Assembly: GCF_009870125.1 (NCBI RefSeq) | Contig: NC_046683.1 | Location: 14,765,001 to 14,829,000, forward strand | DNA from: Drosophila pseudoobscura | Lineage: Eukaryota; Arthropoda; Insecta; Diptera; Drosophilidae | Direction of reading: 5' to 3' | DNA length: 64,000 nt | Part shown: piece after piece, positions 36,801-49,424 of the stretch | How the letters are laid out: every line of letters begins with the position of its first letter | Position numbering within the stretch: position 1 is the stretch's first letter | The notes under the pieces: generated by a model | Databases searched by the model: none | Seen by the model: only the letters and a program-made list of their open reading frames with translations | Told to the model about the DNA's origin: nothing | Program-made: the position numbers and the translations under genes

Positions 36801-39800
36801 ATCAACTTCTTTTCGAGTGTACAAACTACGTCAAATGGTTAACCGGATCGAGGGATCGCCTCATCCAGTTCTAGTTCTCGTCACGTTCCCTATGCCACCA
36901 ATCTGATTCAATTGCGATCGCGATTTCATTTTCAATTCCTTTTCCCCATTATCAGTTGTCACGTAGCTGGCAGACACAAACTTGATCTTGATGTGAAGTA
37001 CCAAAAACCGAGAGCTGATCGAGTGGTCGCTGGTCACTTGTTCGATCACTCGGATTGGGGCATGGCCAAAACCTTGAGTCGTGTCGAGTCGTCTCTACTA
37101 TTTACACCGATTTAGTGAACCACAAGAGGGTATCTTATCGCAGGTTCCTTTGTCAAAATTCTTTCATTTTTAATTAGGAATTTTTGTGTAGTGGAAAACA
37201 CTTGTATCCCAGTGAACCCGGAATCCTCGAATCACCGGCCACGAGTCCCGAATCCGAATGAGAACCATCAGGAATCAACGCAGCACAGAACCCAGAACCG
37301 TCCGAATGCGATTCCCATCACGTCGAGTGCATTTCGGGGGCTGCCATTCAGTTGATATTTTTATTATTTGTGCACTTTATCATCATGTTTTAATCATCAC
37401 TCAACTGTCGACGGTTTCTTGTGGTTTCGATTTGGGCCTTTGAAGAGTCGACAGCCAACGACACGCGTCATTTGCCCTGATTAGTATGTAAGGGGCAGGC
37501 CCAATGGCAGATACAGATACAGATACGCATTTCATTTGTGGGGGCTGTGGGGTTTCGTTTATGTAATATTATTTTGTTTGGCATTTGGATGTGCGTTTGG
37601 GTGTTTGGGCATTTGGGTGTTTTGCCTTGCCCCTGACCTTGGCTGCCCCAAACAATTGGCGGACGTGTCGATTAACAAGTTAGCGCCACTGTCTTTTATT
37701 AGTTCACTTCATTATCATTATCATTACATTACACTATCACACACTCCCCTTCCGCATGAGCATTACAGGCGCAACCGTCAAGTGCTGCTCGTTGATGGTT
37801 TGATCGGAACTTTTCATTGGAATTACACACTCGTGCCGTTCGTCACTCTTTCCGCCCAACGATCGAGGGATGGGCGGCTCTGGTATCAGTGAGAATTTCC
37901 CCAAAAGATACGAGATGAAGAGCCTCGGGAAGTTCCCAAAAGGTTTTTCTTTAATTAAAGTATGACTAAAAGTGTGACTACAGTTTTTAGTTTTAGGGAG
38001 TTTACGGGAATTTTTCACCGGTTTGAAGAACATCAATTTTAGATAAGAAATATGACTATTTCTTATGGCATATCCCATTCAATGGAGCTTTATGATGGGG
38101 AAAGATCTTTAAAGGGACCAAATTGGAAAGGGTATATCATTTTTATGAGGCCTTTCGATTTGATTGCTGTACAGAAAAAAAGATAAAGAACTTTGTTCCA
38201 CCCATCATTACTTATCATTATGAAAGCTCTTCCTTTCCCGACATTTTCCATTAATTTATTATACTATATAGCCGTAGGAAAACGCTAAAATCTGAACGTG
38301 AATAAAGAGATTTATTGGCAGAGGTGAAAGCTGTCAAGATATACGATAGATGATAATATTATAGAATGTAACTAATGATTCCGCAGATTCCTTGTCTATA
38401 AAGAACTGGCCCATAATTTACACAAAACCAGAGACCAGATTAATCTACTATTAAACATTATTCTACACTTTTGGGAATATAAAATAGACCATTCCTGCTA
38501 CCAATTGTAGGACCATGATTAATTAATTCCCATTTCCGCTTCTGTGGGGTGGCATGTCATAAATTCAATTATGGTCCTAATAGATTTTCAAAATTCTCTC
38601 CTTTTCTTTGTTGTATTATTTTATGGGTTGCGATAGTGGTATTGGAATCTGATAATGATCGTGGAGTGATTCCATTAATTGAGTAAGGCAATCCGCGAGG
38701 AAGAGTTTATATTGTGTTTACCACATAATCTTTATTTTTCATTCTGACCGAATGAAAAATTGCAACCAAAAACAAAACTGACTCATGGACGGGAGGACAA
38801 TCTACGACAGAAGTTTCGAGCCGTACGATGTGACGATATTATCTGGGAATATTTCTTATCGGGGCCTTTTAATACGAATATTCTAGGGGAACCTACACCA
38901 ACAGCCGAGAATAACAAACAATTCAAACGAATTCCGTTTCAGCAAAGACGGTGCCTAATTATTTTACAATCCGCTCTGAGCTGTAGTACGACATTAGCTG
39001 GTGATGATGATTTTTGATGAATTCGGGGTCTGTCATTCGGTCGCTGATAACTCGATTCCACGGAGAGACGATAGAGTCCTACGGCCAGCCAAGGAAACAA
39101 TGAAAACGGGATCATAAATAAGATAAAGCCACCAAATGGCAGTGTCAACAATTTTGGATGGCGATGCAATGGTTTGATTAGCGTAGGAACTCTCGAGCCA
39201 GACACTCCATATTACTGACAATCAAGTCGGTTGAGTGAACGATTAGCTGTCGTCGTATAAACCTTTTCCAAGATATTGGGACATTTTCGAAATAAATTTA
39301 ATGATGGTTTCTAGGTGGAAAACATGTGGGGTGTTCGTAGAATAATCAAACTAAAACTGTATGAGCACTGAAGGGGTTGCTTTTTGGGAACCCCAGAAGC
39401 TTAATCGAAAATTTCGAAAACTAATCTACTAGAATGCATGCAGTGTACATGACGAGGCGCCCATTAATGCTCAATTTGAGACCGGGACGGAGGCTTGGTT
39501 CCACGAAAGCAAGAACAAAATACATGTAGCGTGCATGATTGTATTTTTTTGGTATACATTTTCCATATTTGGAACACTCGTGGAAAGATGCAAATATTGT
39601 TGATTCGCAGAACAGAAAATTGTGGTCTCTGAATTATTACTCATTTCATTTTTTCGCACAGTGCAATAGATCCAATCATCGAAAAACAACTCATAAAATA
39701 CTTGGTAAAGAGAAAAACAGCTGTTTTTTATTTCCATACACGCGTGAGCGTGGAACATCACTTTTCATTCGCGTAGCCAGACCTTTTGGCTAGCATTTAA

Positions 39801-40123
39801 GCGACCGAATCAAAGTTCTCGTCTCGAGTATGGGGATTAAAATTTCAAGAACACTTTAGGAGGAAAGTAGTCGCATCAGCAGCTGTATCTAGCGAAACCT
39901 ACTCTAACTGGTCGATCCGTTCGTGTCGTTGAGTCATTCGATTAGGGGTATTAACATTCCAATTACCAGCAATTATTTAAGAAAACATTTTTCAACTTTC
40001 ACACATTTATATTTTATTTGCTCCCCACAGTTCTGTGATCGCTGGTGCCTCTCTTTCTCCCTGTCTCTCTCCGTCTCGTTTTTGTAATCAAAGTAAGGAA
40101 TACAAAGTAGAGAACAAACATAC

Positions 40124-40226
40124 CTGCCCCATCGCTGCTCTCGTCATCGGAGGTGTTTATGAGGCGGGCATAGCCGCAATAGTGTCTGCCCTGACCCCGT
40201 CCTGCACCGCCCAGCAGACCATCCAT
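40124..40226 (-). CDS. SLC41 alternative first coding exon (middle)
   Basis: A 103-bp coding stretch starts with ATG and reads MDGLLGGAGRGQGRHYCGYA, then a short acidic Ser/Asp/Glu stretch (SDDESSDGA). It ends at a good donor (GCAG|GTATGTTT) in phase 1. That is the phase needed to join the common exon at 19671-20032, which begins ATCCCGACAATGAG. The joined isoform would be about 548 aa, replacing the 169-residue Thr/Asn-rich tail with 34 residues. No acceptor is seen just upstream, so it probably has its own start site. The evidence is frame, donor and phase. No transcript data are available here. Confidence 0.7.
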
Positions 40227-42419
40227 GACAAAAAAAATTTTAGGGGGTTTCCAACGTGGACCCAAGAATTTATTATTTTATTTTTCTTCAATTTTTTTTC
40301 GCTATGTCCCGTGCTCCGATTCTGAATGACGACTGAAGTTGCGGCTGGGCTGGGCGACAGTTTCTTTTTGGTACCAGATACCAGAATACCAGACACTATT
40401 TGATCGAACGCTATTTACACAAATGTGTTTCGTAGGCACTACAAATAGTGGGCGATCTACGGATATTATTTCACATTTACTGCCTATTCCAGGTTAGTCC
40501 CATCGGAAATCCGGCAGATCAGCGGCGTCATTAAGCGGTGTTTTGGCATTTTCGGTTAATGGGATCAAAATTAATTACTCAATTTACGGGACTATCTTAA
40601 TTTCCAGGGCACAAATGACGTCGTCTGTCATCTCTAGCGAAAGATGAGGTGTTAATACCAATATTTGCATTACTCTTTACCACAATCCCCTTGCTGACTG
40701 ACGTCATAACAAGCAGCAGCAACAGTCAAAGCCAGAGTCAGGGCAGCCTCCGAATTCCAGTTAGAAAGCTCACCCTCTAAGCCCACCCAATTGGGTACGC
40801 GTGTAAGCCCTTGAGAGCTTCTAGAGAGGGAGCACTTAATAAGACTGTAGGTAAAGCTCCGGGAAGTTCTTCTGGAAGTCGTCCCGTGTAGTCATCAGAT
40901 GTTGCTATAATGCTTGAATACCTAAAAACTTTTTTAAAACGGTTGGTTTTGATCTTCAACTGATAATTCCAAAGGCAGCTATCGTATCTTGTCGGAACCT
41001 TAGATTAATATAATCTCCCCAAGAAGAGCGATAGAAAATGATCCCCATACATGTCGCTGTACTCTCCGTGTAACAGGTATGACCATCCGCAGGTGCCGAC
41101 CGCTTGACCGTTATGCGGCGTTGCCTTGCATGGCTGCAATGAAGGGCTAGGGATGGGGGTAATCGACTGATTATTGAGGCTAGGTGAATACCCGACAATG
41201 GCAATGAAAATACATTTAAATTGCAGTTAAATGTTACTAGGTTAAGTCATTCAATTAAAGAACGATATTTTACCAACGATGGATTTTGCCATTCGCACAA
41301 TTGGCAAATCGGTTACTACTTTCCTACAATACTTACTTTTCGCAATATCTTGAAATATAACCATTGAAATAAGATACCATAGCATATGGTTTTAGAACCC
41401 ATTTTCTCCCAAAAAAAAAAAAACGATAGGGTAAAGGGTGTAACTTATGCGATGGATAATGCAGGACTGTGCGGGACTGTCACCTTTTGGGTGATTTTTT
41501 GTCCATCTCTAAGCTATCGATTAAACGATTATCAAGTGGCAGCAGTTCAACCCTGACAAACAGCTGAGCATAGCGGCGGAACCGTTAACAACAACAACAA
41601 AATAGCCTGGCAGGCGACAATGGCAATGAAAGTGCAATGGCAGTTGTTTACACAAAATAAACAAATGCAGCAGCAGCAACAGCAACAACAACTAAGTGGG
41701 TTAAGCAGTGCAGTGCATGCACTGCTTGCACTTTGCCGCTGGCCTTAAACTTTGATTTTCATGGTCACACACTCAAGCCAAGCATAAAAAAAGAGACAAG
41801 ACAACAACAAAGCATAATGTAATTGGTATTGAGAAAAATAAACAAAATTAATAATTAACATTAAATTAATTGCCGCACAACTCGAGTGGAGTCGAGTGGA
41901 TTGCAGTGTTGGTACTTTTTAATGGCTCATGTAAAGTGCATGCGAAATGCATTTCACGGTTTTCTTATAAATAGCGTGCAGCAAATTATGGGAACAGCAA
42001 TAAAAGATGTCACACAGCGACAAACACACACACACACACACAAGCAACTTAAATAAATCAAAAAGAGTACAAAAAATCGAAGAGATGTTCCTGGTTATAT
42101 CTTCAAAAACAGAACAGCGACTGGATTTGCATAAATCAGACAGACAGCCGGACGGTATGCGGATTAAAATGGTTGGGTCCCCCCACACTTGTAGGTTAGT
42201 GTTAATGGATTCAAATTGGATTAGTAAGCCCCAAATCCCTGCCTTAGTTTATATTTAAATACTAAAATTAGCAACCAAAGAACAAAATGCCAGGAGAGAG
42301 AAGAGAGATTAGGTGGGAGGTGTTGGGGTAAAGTTACGTGGCAAGGTGCTGGGGGTAGGGGGGTGTGGATGGTAACACGTAATATATAGAGTGGGGATAG
42401 TGTGACAAAAATAGCTTAC

Positions 42420-42510
42420 GTATGGGCCTGCGGCGCAATCTGGACTCATTATTCTTGCCGCCACTGTTCGGAGGGCTGTCAATCGGCTTCATGTTGCCAC
42501 GGTCCCAATA
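42420..42510 (-). CDS. SLC41 alternative first coding exon (distal)
   Basis: The coding part is 42420-42492 (73 bp, starting MKPIDSPPNSGGKNNESRLR, then RRPI). It ends at a strong donor (ATAC|GTAAGC) in phase 1, which fits the common exon at 19671-20032. A TTGTTGTTGTCGTAG acceptor just upstream sets the exon's other end at 42510, so a 5'UTR exon should lie further out; the best candidate ends at 44331. The isoform would be about 538 aa. Confidence 0.7.
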
Positions 42511-44330
42511 CTACGACAACAACAACAAGTGGGTGTGGGGGCGTGGCGTAGGTGGGCGTTTTGTATAATGTATTCGATTTGTATGTGAAAAGAAAAGAAC
42601 CAAAAGAAAGATACATATGTACATAAGGTAAATGTCGAGGCAAACAAAAAGTAAGAACAAATTTCAAATCAAATCAAAGCACTACAAATACACTCGTGGC
42701 AGCACTGCCAATTCTTGTGGTCGCACAATTTTCTGACACGCCACTGTATTAACGGATTCCGAATGTCTACGGTCGCGGTCAGAAAAGTAGACCCAGTACA
42801 GTAAGTGCTTCCAACTGAACACCATTCACTGTAACCTTCTCTTTCGAAAGATTCTCAAAAGAATATACCAAAAATTTAAAGTTCTTAAATCTGGATAATG
42901 TACTGGCCCGCCACTGTAGGCCACTTCAAAAGATAACAGTGCAAAATAACCGGTTCGACAGCGCCGCCACGCAACTCGCACGCACACACACACACACATT
43001 CACAATTAACATTTGGCAAAAAAAAAGAGTTATTTTTCCCGTCTTCCACCCCCTTTACGATTGTTCTTTGCCTTTGCCTTTCGATGTTTTTATGTTTTAC
43101 CTTTCTCTCCCTCGGCAGAAACGCGAATGATCGAAGGCAACTGACAAACCGAGAGCGAGAGATCTTTGTTGCTGACTGACCGGCAAACAAAACAATCGCA
43201 ACAGCAGCAACAACGTGTGAACCAAAAGAGCAGAGCAGAAGGAAATTGTTATCAAATAAGCGCGACGCTGGCGTTAAGTCGCGCCTGAAAGACATGTCGG
43301 GGTAGGGAGAAGACGAAGAGAGGGTACTTGTCAGAGTTGCGCTATACTCCGATAAGATAACTTTTTTGAAGGATAGTTTTAATCGTTGTATAAGAGAAAC
43401 CGCAATTCCCGACCGATATTGATAAGGAGATGCCTATTCAGTCATTCGATTTAATCAATCTGCTTATAGAAAATATGTACATACATATGTATGTATGTGT
43501 GTAGTTTCATAACACAAGCCCAGGGGTTCCTTGGTGGCCATGACATTGACCACGAAACCTTGATAAAGATGAAGATGAAAGAAATACTCAAAAACATACG
43601 CACATTATATACATGTATGCATGTGAATGTATTTACATACATACATATGTAAGTGGGTGGAAACTCCAGAAATGGAAAAGGAACAAAAGAGTTCGATTGA
43701 AAAAATAGAGAGGGGGGAATGCCCTGTTGGCCTGAAGAGAGAGAGAGAGGGACCATGTTTTGCATGCGTTCAATAAACTTAGATAAACAGTTAATCGATT
43801 CACCAAAGCACTCACTCCGGGGGAAAGACAACACGTGCTTTGTCTCTCCTATTGATTTTTACCCCACCAGCGTCAGCTCCCAGCCAAAGGGAGCAGGAGC
43901 ACGATATGTACGAGTAGATGGGGAAATAACTGCACAATTCCATTGTTTGAATTTCATAATCAAACGTAACTTTTCCTCCCGCAGGGATCAGATGGTTTTC
44001 TTTGATTTTCCGTGACGTACGGCGCACACACGTGTTGTAGTCGGTTATGAGGGATTTTATTTTGCATTCTGATGACTGTTTCGTCTTTTGTTTGTTACAT
44101 TTGTGGTTATGTTTTGACGAAATGCAGGGGGAGAAAAACAGCAAGGTATTGCCGCTGGTGGGGAATGGTGTGGGTGGGCGTACACAGATGAATGATGAAA
44201 CACCGAGAGAAGGCGAAACAAACGGAACAAAAACAGAAGTAGGAGTGACACACACTTACAAGATAACCAAAACGAAGTAGTCAACAACATTTAACAATTG
44301 AAAAAAAAAACAAAAACAACACACACTCAC
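42511..44330. other. SLC41 first intron
   Basis: No gene supported. It holds CA/ATGT microsatellites (42980-42998, 43480-43502, 43610-43655), a GA run at 43738-43750 and otherwise unremarkable AT-rich DNA. Confidence 0.5.
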
Positions 44331-44640
44331 ATCTTTTCCAGACAACTTTAGTCGCGGTAACAGCGCGAACTTGAAGTTTACTCCTGGCTTCATTGACTTG
44401 CAATTTCAAACTGAGGCCAGCGGGGCAACAACAACCAAAGAAAAGCGCAGACAACAACGGCTATGCGGCGGCGGCATTTTCCACCCCATTCTGCAGCAGA
44501 CGCGGCACAGGCAACAACAAAAACCACAGGAGGCGGCTCTTCTTGTTCTCCCCTCCCAGCATGCACAGCAGCCTGGCGCTTTCGGTGATGGCCTAGCACA
44601 CATGTTCCGGTATCGATAGATTCCGCACACATCGATAGTA
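44331..44640 (-). promoter_or_regulatory. SLC41 distal promoter and 5'UTR exon
   Basis: A good minus-strand donor (AAGAT|GTGAGTG) marks the exon end at 44331. Upstream are two DRE-type sites: a perfect TATCGATA at 44611-44618 and CATCGATA at 44630-44637. Together they suggest a TATA-less, DREF-type promoter at about 44.6 kb that splices to the exon at 42420-42510. The open frames inside the exon are low-complexity and probably untranslated. The transcription start cannot be placed. Confidence 0.5.
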
Positions 44641-45380
44641 AATATTTTGGTTATATTTGTGTGCTCAAAAATGTATATAAGTAAATTTCCTCTAATAGTA
44701 ACAGTAGTTTTGATGAAAGCCAGATTTAAAACTCATTAACATTTCACAAGGATGTATTATTTCAACTCGCTTGGATCGCTTGGATATGTGGAGCGCCCTC
44801 TTGCGCACTCGTTCGTCCCTTTGGATTTCCGTAGCCCGCGCATTTAAACATCCAGATTTATAGTCCGCGCTTGGATAGTTTTTCAAATTAGTTCAACAAA
44901 TTATAATACCAGCAGTAATTTATTAAGATAATAGATTAAAATTGCCTATCGATCTATCCTTTTCACCGTTTCTTGCGGCAACTCTTTTTTTGAGCGCCCT
45001 CCTTCTCACACCCTCATTCGCACAACTGGAAAGCTGGAAAGAAATTCCAATACACTACGCAGATCGTTCCAACTCTTTGAATCTACTGTAGTGTACGGAC
45101 GCGGATAAGCTGAAGCTGGCGGTCGAAAGATATATAATAAAATCAGTGCAAGTGCAAGGAAATAACATAGAAGAAAAGCCAAAAAAACCCATTTGAGTCG
45201 TTTCGTGTAATTTTTTTTAACATTTTCGTTACATATATTTTTTTGCCCACTCTCCCTACGTGTGTGCCAGCCATCCTTATTCCGGCTAGTTCATTTTATA
45301 TTTAGAATTAGTTATTTGTGTGTTTTTTTTCGACCGGTATCGCAGTTTGTAATTAGTTGCTATTACTGCAAGGAGTTAAG

Positions 45381-45708
45381 GTACGTTACGTAAGAAGTTT
45401 GTACATTGTATGCATGAATATGTATCAAAATTGGCGTCAAGTATAACATTTTTTGATGATCTCCATTTGCCTTGTCTTGTTCGCCCTGGCGCCATGTTGA
45501 AAATGTGTATACATTGACGATGTTACATATCGTCATCTCTCTCTAGCGCACACAGACGCTGGAATTGCGCAGCAAAGCGCCGTTGCTTTTGTGGAATTCT
45601 GGAATTTTGCTTGCAACGTTTGAGAATTTTTCGTCTTCGAAGGTTCTTTGCCAAATTCCAGTGGGTTTTTGTTCAATAATTATAGAGCAAATATTGTTGC
45701 GTTTCTAG
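45381..45708 (+). other. otu 5'UTR intron
   Basis: The donor TTAAG|GTACG at 45380/45381 and the acceptor GTTTCTAG|AGG at 45708/45709 flank a 328-bp intron. The remaining leader of exon 2 is only 10 bp (AGGTCTCACC) before the ATG. The transcription start is probably between 45050 and 45160. Confidence 0.6.
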
Positions 45709-45718
45709 AGGTCTCACC

Positions 45719-48700
45719 ATGGAGTCACTATTGATGGAGCTGGTGCGCCCAGTCACCTCGGGCAGCCGCCAGGCACCCGATCCGTTTGACCAATATCTGG
45801 AAAGTCACGGTATGTACCGCAAGCACACGGCCCGCGACGCCTCCAGCCTTTTCCGTGTGATTGCCGAGCAGATGTACGACACCCAGCACCTGCACTACGA
45901 GCTGCGCCAGGAATGTGTACGCTTTATGACACGCAAGCGTCGCATCTTCGAGAAGGTGCGAAAATGCTCCTCGAAACATACTCGTTCCCCTCTGGGCTAA
46001 TATTCTCCCCCCGACTCTTTTGCAGTATATTAATGGAAATTTCGACAAGTATTGCAGAGAGTTGGCCAAGCCCAAGACCTATGGCACCATGCTTGAGCTG
46101 AGGGCCATGTGCCTCATATATCGGTGAGTGGTGTGGTTCTTCTGTCCTTCGGGCAGGGCAGTGCAGCAAAATGAAATCTTTCTTATTTGGGGCAGGCGCA
46201 ATGTGATCCTGTATGAGCCGTTCAACATGGGCGCGGGCGTGACCTTTAATCGCAACTGTGTGGATAACTTTCGCGTATTTTACACCAAGGAGAACCACTT
46301 TGATTCCGTATTCGAGCTAGAGTACATGACATCGGCAGCCGTTTGTCAGTGTAAGTGGAGAACACCACTCGAAGGGGCGTGTGTTTATTCATCTTCTCCC
46401 TGCTTATAGCAATCACTTTCAAGATGCTCTACCAGTCGCTCTTCAAGCTGCCGGACGTAGACTTCGCCGTGGAGAGCATGCTCCATCCACACACCTTTCA
46501 GTGGGACTTCTTCAAGGCCGAATTCGATCCTAGGGGCTACATGCTACGGCTGCGCTGTAGCGATGGCCGCCTCTTTAAGCTGGACTTGCCGGAGCTCACA
46601 AAATGCATTCTCGAGGATTTCAAGCTCTGCAAATTTCACAGCAGCAGCATCTCGATCACCGAGGAGTTGTCATCCGGCGGGGGCGGGGCTGAGTTGGGCC
46701 GGGACTCGACTGAGAATGATATGCTGCAAATGTGTCCCAATCGATATGTCTCGTGTGTCCGTCAGCTGCTGGACGATGGTAAGAGATGGCTTCCATAAGG
46801 ATGAAATGGTCTGTAATGTGCCTTGTGCTTCGCTTACAGGAATCACACCGTTTCCCTACAAGGTGGCCAAGTCCTTGGACCCCAACATGTATCGCAATGT
46901 GGAGTTTGATGTGTGGAACGACATACGCAAGGAGTCAAAACGCTACAATGTCTACCACAATGATTACAACTTTAAGGTAAAACAGGAGGACACACACACA
47001 CACACACAAACACGTTTCATCAATCTACACTTTCATCATCCATGTCATTCACCCATGTCGTGTCGCTTATCTATCTCTTAAACGTTTCGTTTGTTCTGGT
47101 TTTCCCTGTTTTTCGTGTCCTCTTTGCAGGTGGGAGCCAAGTGCCTGGTGGAGTTTAATCTGGGGAAAGAAGTGGAGGATTGCACGGGCTACATCCAAAA
47201 AATTAATAGCAAAAACAAGGAGAGCATTGTGTTCATAGAGAAGTTTGGCAAAAATATATTGGTACCCCACCCTTCCTTATGTTATTTCTAATCTTTTGAA
47301 TGTTCCCTACTGCCGGACGGATAAGTAAATCCTAAAGTCTCTCTCTCTCTCTCTTTCTTTGTCGTTCTCTTTAGGTGCCCTATGAAACGATGCATCCTGT
47401 GGCACCCGACGATTTTCGTCCCTGGGAGAGTTCGTATCGCCAACAGCAGACCATGCAGCGACAGATACAGCGCGAGAACATAACCAAATTCTTTAACAAG
47501 AACAAGTTGCAAAAGTGGCGGAAAACCAAGTCGACCGATGCGAGCGCCTACTTCCAGCCCCATGCCCAGCAGCAACGGGAGCCCCGACATTCGGAGCACC
47601 CACGCGGAAACGCATACAAAAGCATGATCGAAATCATCCAGCTGGAATCGGATCCGGACGGGCAGCAGCCGCAACAGCAGCAGAAGAAGACTTCGATGTC
47701 AAAAAGCGATAAGCGCGAGGGTGATGATCAGGCCTCCAAATTGCAACAGACATCGTCGTCTAAGTCGCAAGAGCCATCATCCTCTGGGCCAGCTCCGCCA
47801 GGAGTAGGAGCAGTAGCCGCCGCTGGTACCACCCACTTTGTACCCTACATGCCGCTGATGGCGGGCGGGGGTCGTAGTGGCCTCCCACCACCACCGACAG
47901 CCTGGTCGGGCTCTCCCATAGCAGTGCACGAGGAGGCTTTCCGCTTTTCAATGCCACCGCCGCCGCCAAAGAATTGCGTGATGATGCCCTTCGGGGGATT
48001 TGCACCGTCGCCGCAGGGGACCATTGCCCTGCATCCGCCGCTACCGTTTATGCCGATGGCACCGCCGCCACACCCAAACCGTACAGCACCATCGCTGCAT
48101 CCGCTCTCGTTTGAGGGACAAACACGTCGCTCGTTTATTTCGAATGGCGGGGATATGCCGGCGGATATGGAGACATTGCGATACTTTTACAACATGGGCG
48201 TGGATATGCATCTACGCATGTCGACCTTCGGCACCGAACCGGAATTGAATGCGGCTGCCGGAGTGGTGGATCCAATGGGCAAGCTGCATTTGGCCACAAC
48301 CCCACCGCCCACACCCGATGCTGGTGAGCAGGAAAACGGCCATACATTTCCGTCTAATCGTAGCGCGGGATCGACCAAGTCGCGCGGCAATCGTCCAGAG
48401 CAGCTGAAAGACCTAAACGATACGCTGTCACATGCTGTATCTCTCTTGCCCACGCCAACGCCATCGCCCAGCACCAATGGCCGGTCGTTCAGCTTCGTGA
48501 CCTCGTCGCCGGTGGGGCCGCTGCCCCTCTCGCCGACCCACCTGGTGACCCCGGCAGGTCCGCCACTATTCTTTCAAACAGCACTTCCGCCATCCCCCCT
48601 GGCCAGGGGTGCTGCTGGAGGACAGGTAAGATCTGCCTTTTAATTTCCATTTTCATTGAGTATTGTAACGATATTTGTGTTGATTTCGTAGAATCGGTAT

Positions 48701-48883
48701 GCCTGGCCCTTGTCGCCGCCAATGATGTCCTCGACCGCCGCTCCACCAGTCTTTGAGGTGATGAACAACTTTCCCAACGATGGCAGCCCGCTGCAGCCCA
48801 AGAAACAGCAGCAGGCGGCCACGAAGCCTTCCCCAGGCAAAAATCAGCCTGCAGATGCCTATGCTGCAACCCGTCATCAGTAA
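45719..48883 (+). CDS. otu: ovarian tumor protein (OTU-domain deubiquitinase), long isoform
   Basis: Eight coding exons: 45719-45955, 46026-46123, 46196-46350, 46410-46778, 46840-46976, 47130-47261, 47375-48625 and 48692-48883. They total 2571 bp, or 856 aa, close to the D. melanogaster 104-kDa form. An OTU domain covers about residues 30-150 ([20 protein letters not shown], then RRNVILYEP, then [12 protein letters not shown]). The usual catalytic Cys of the D-G-x-C motif is Ser here (D-A-S-S), while the His (NHFDSV) is kept. Exon 6 (132 bp, phase 0 on both sides) encodes a Tudor-type strand region, [20 protein letters not shown] onward. A Pro/Gln-rich low-complexity C-terminal half follows. 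Otu is needed in the female germline for cyst formation, oocyte RNA localisation and nurse-cell growth. The start is in a CACCATGG context. Confidence 0.95.
47130..47261 (+). other. otu: otu Tudor-region cassette exon
   Basis: This 132-bp exon is a whole number of codons with phase-0 borders, so skipping it keeps frame and removes 44 residues. In D. melanogaster the matching 126-bp exon is the alternatively spliced one that distinguishes the 104-kDa from the 98-kDa Otu. Its own donor (TTG|GTACCCC) is weak, which fits regulated inclusion. The upstream intron carries a CA run; the downstream acceptor follows a long CT tract (47340-47370). Confidence 0.8.
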
Positions 48884-49424
48884 AGCGGGGAAGGAAGGAA
48901 GGGCATGAGAAAAGGATCACCCACAGGACACCCACCACCGAACCCCGGGCATCAACGGATCTTTAGGCCATAACATTCCATCAGAGCCTCGCATTTGACA
49001 TTTTTTTTTTTCATATAACTTAACGCACTTTTAAATTTGTAGACTTTTTAAAATCCGTAATGAAGTGAATCACAAGATATTCCGCCCGACCCATCCCGAT
49101 TACCCAGCGACGAGAGGACGATAATCTATTCCCTTACTAACTCAAATCACATCCCAGGCTCACATTTCACATACATATATCGATTGCAATATTTAACCCT
49201 GTTACCAGTTCATTTTAAATCTGTAATCAAATTCACTTGTATGCGATTTTATTAGCTCTAAACAGAACAACAGAATAAGAACGTTTGCCACAAAAGAACA
49301 AATTAAAAGACCATATTTAACCAACATTTACTCTACAAAAAGTTAACCTGCTCGAAAAATACATATATTCAAATTATTTTCATCAGCTAAATACAGCAAT
49401 TTTTGTACCAAGAATTAAGAATTT
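48884..49424 (+). other. otu 3'UTR and intergenic DNA
   Basis: AT-rich sequence after the otu stop with no ORF. No perfect AATAAA was found in the expected position; AATAAG at about 49273 is the nearest variant. The stretch ends at the poly(A) signal of the convergent small gene. Confidence 0.5.

Larger units (their letters stand above)
22216..40123. other. very long SLC41 upstream intron region
   Basis: About 18 kb between the proximal first exon and the first distal alternative exon. No ORF here looks coding. Contents seen are a CT/GT-rich area at 22380-22480 and 22840-22920, the 142-bp tandem array (23238-23740), a poly-C run with a CT tract (25746-25810), palindrome copies (26475-26724), GA tracts (30279-30305), a more GC-balanced block at 30960-32300 and many ATGT microsatellites. 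The promoter of the proximal isoform should lie just upstream of 22215, but no clear TATA/Inr pair was seen. Confidence 0.6.

Noticed and set aside
46563-47081. 172-codon frame overlapping otu exons 4 and 5
   Set aside because: It is out of frame with the conserved Otu protein and crosses two good splice sites.
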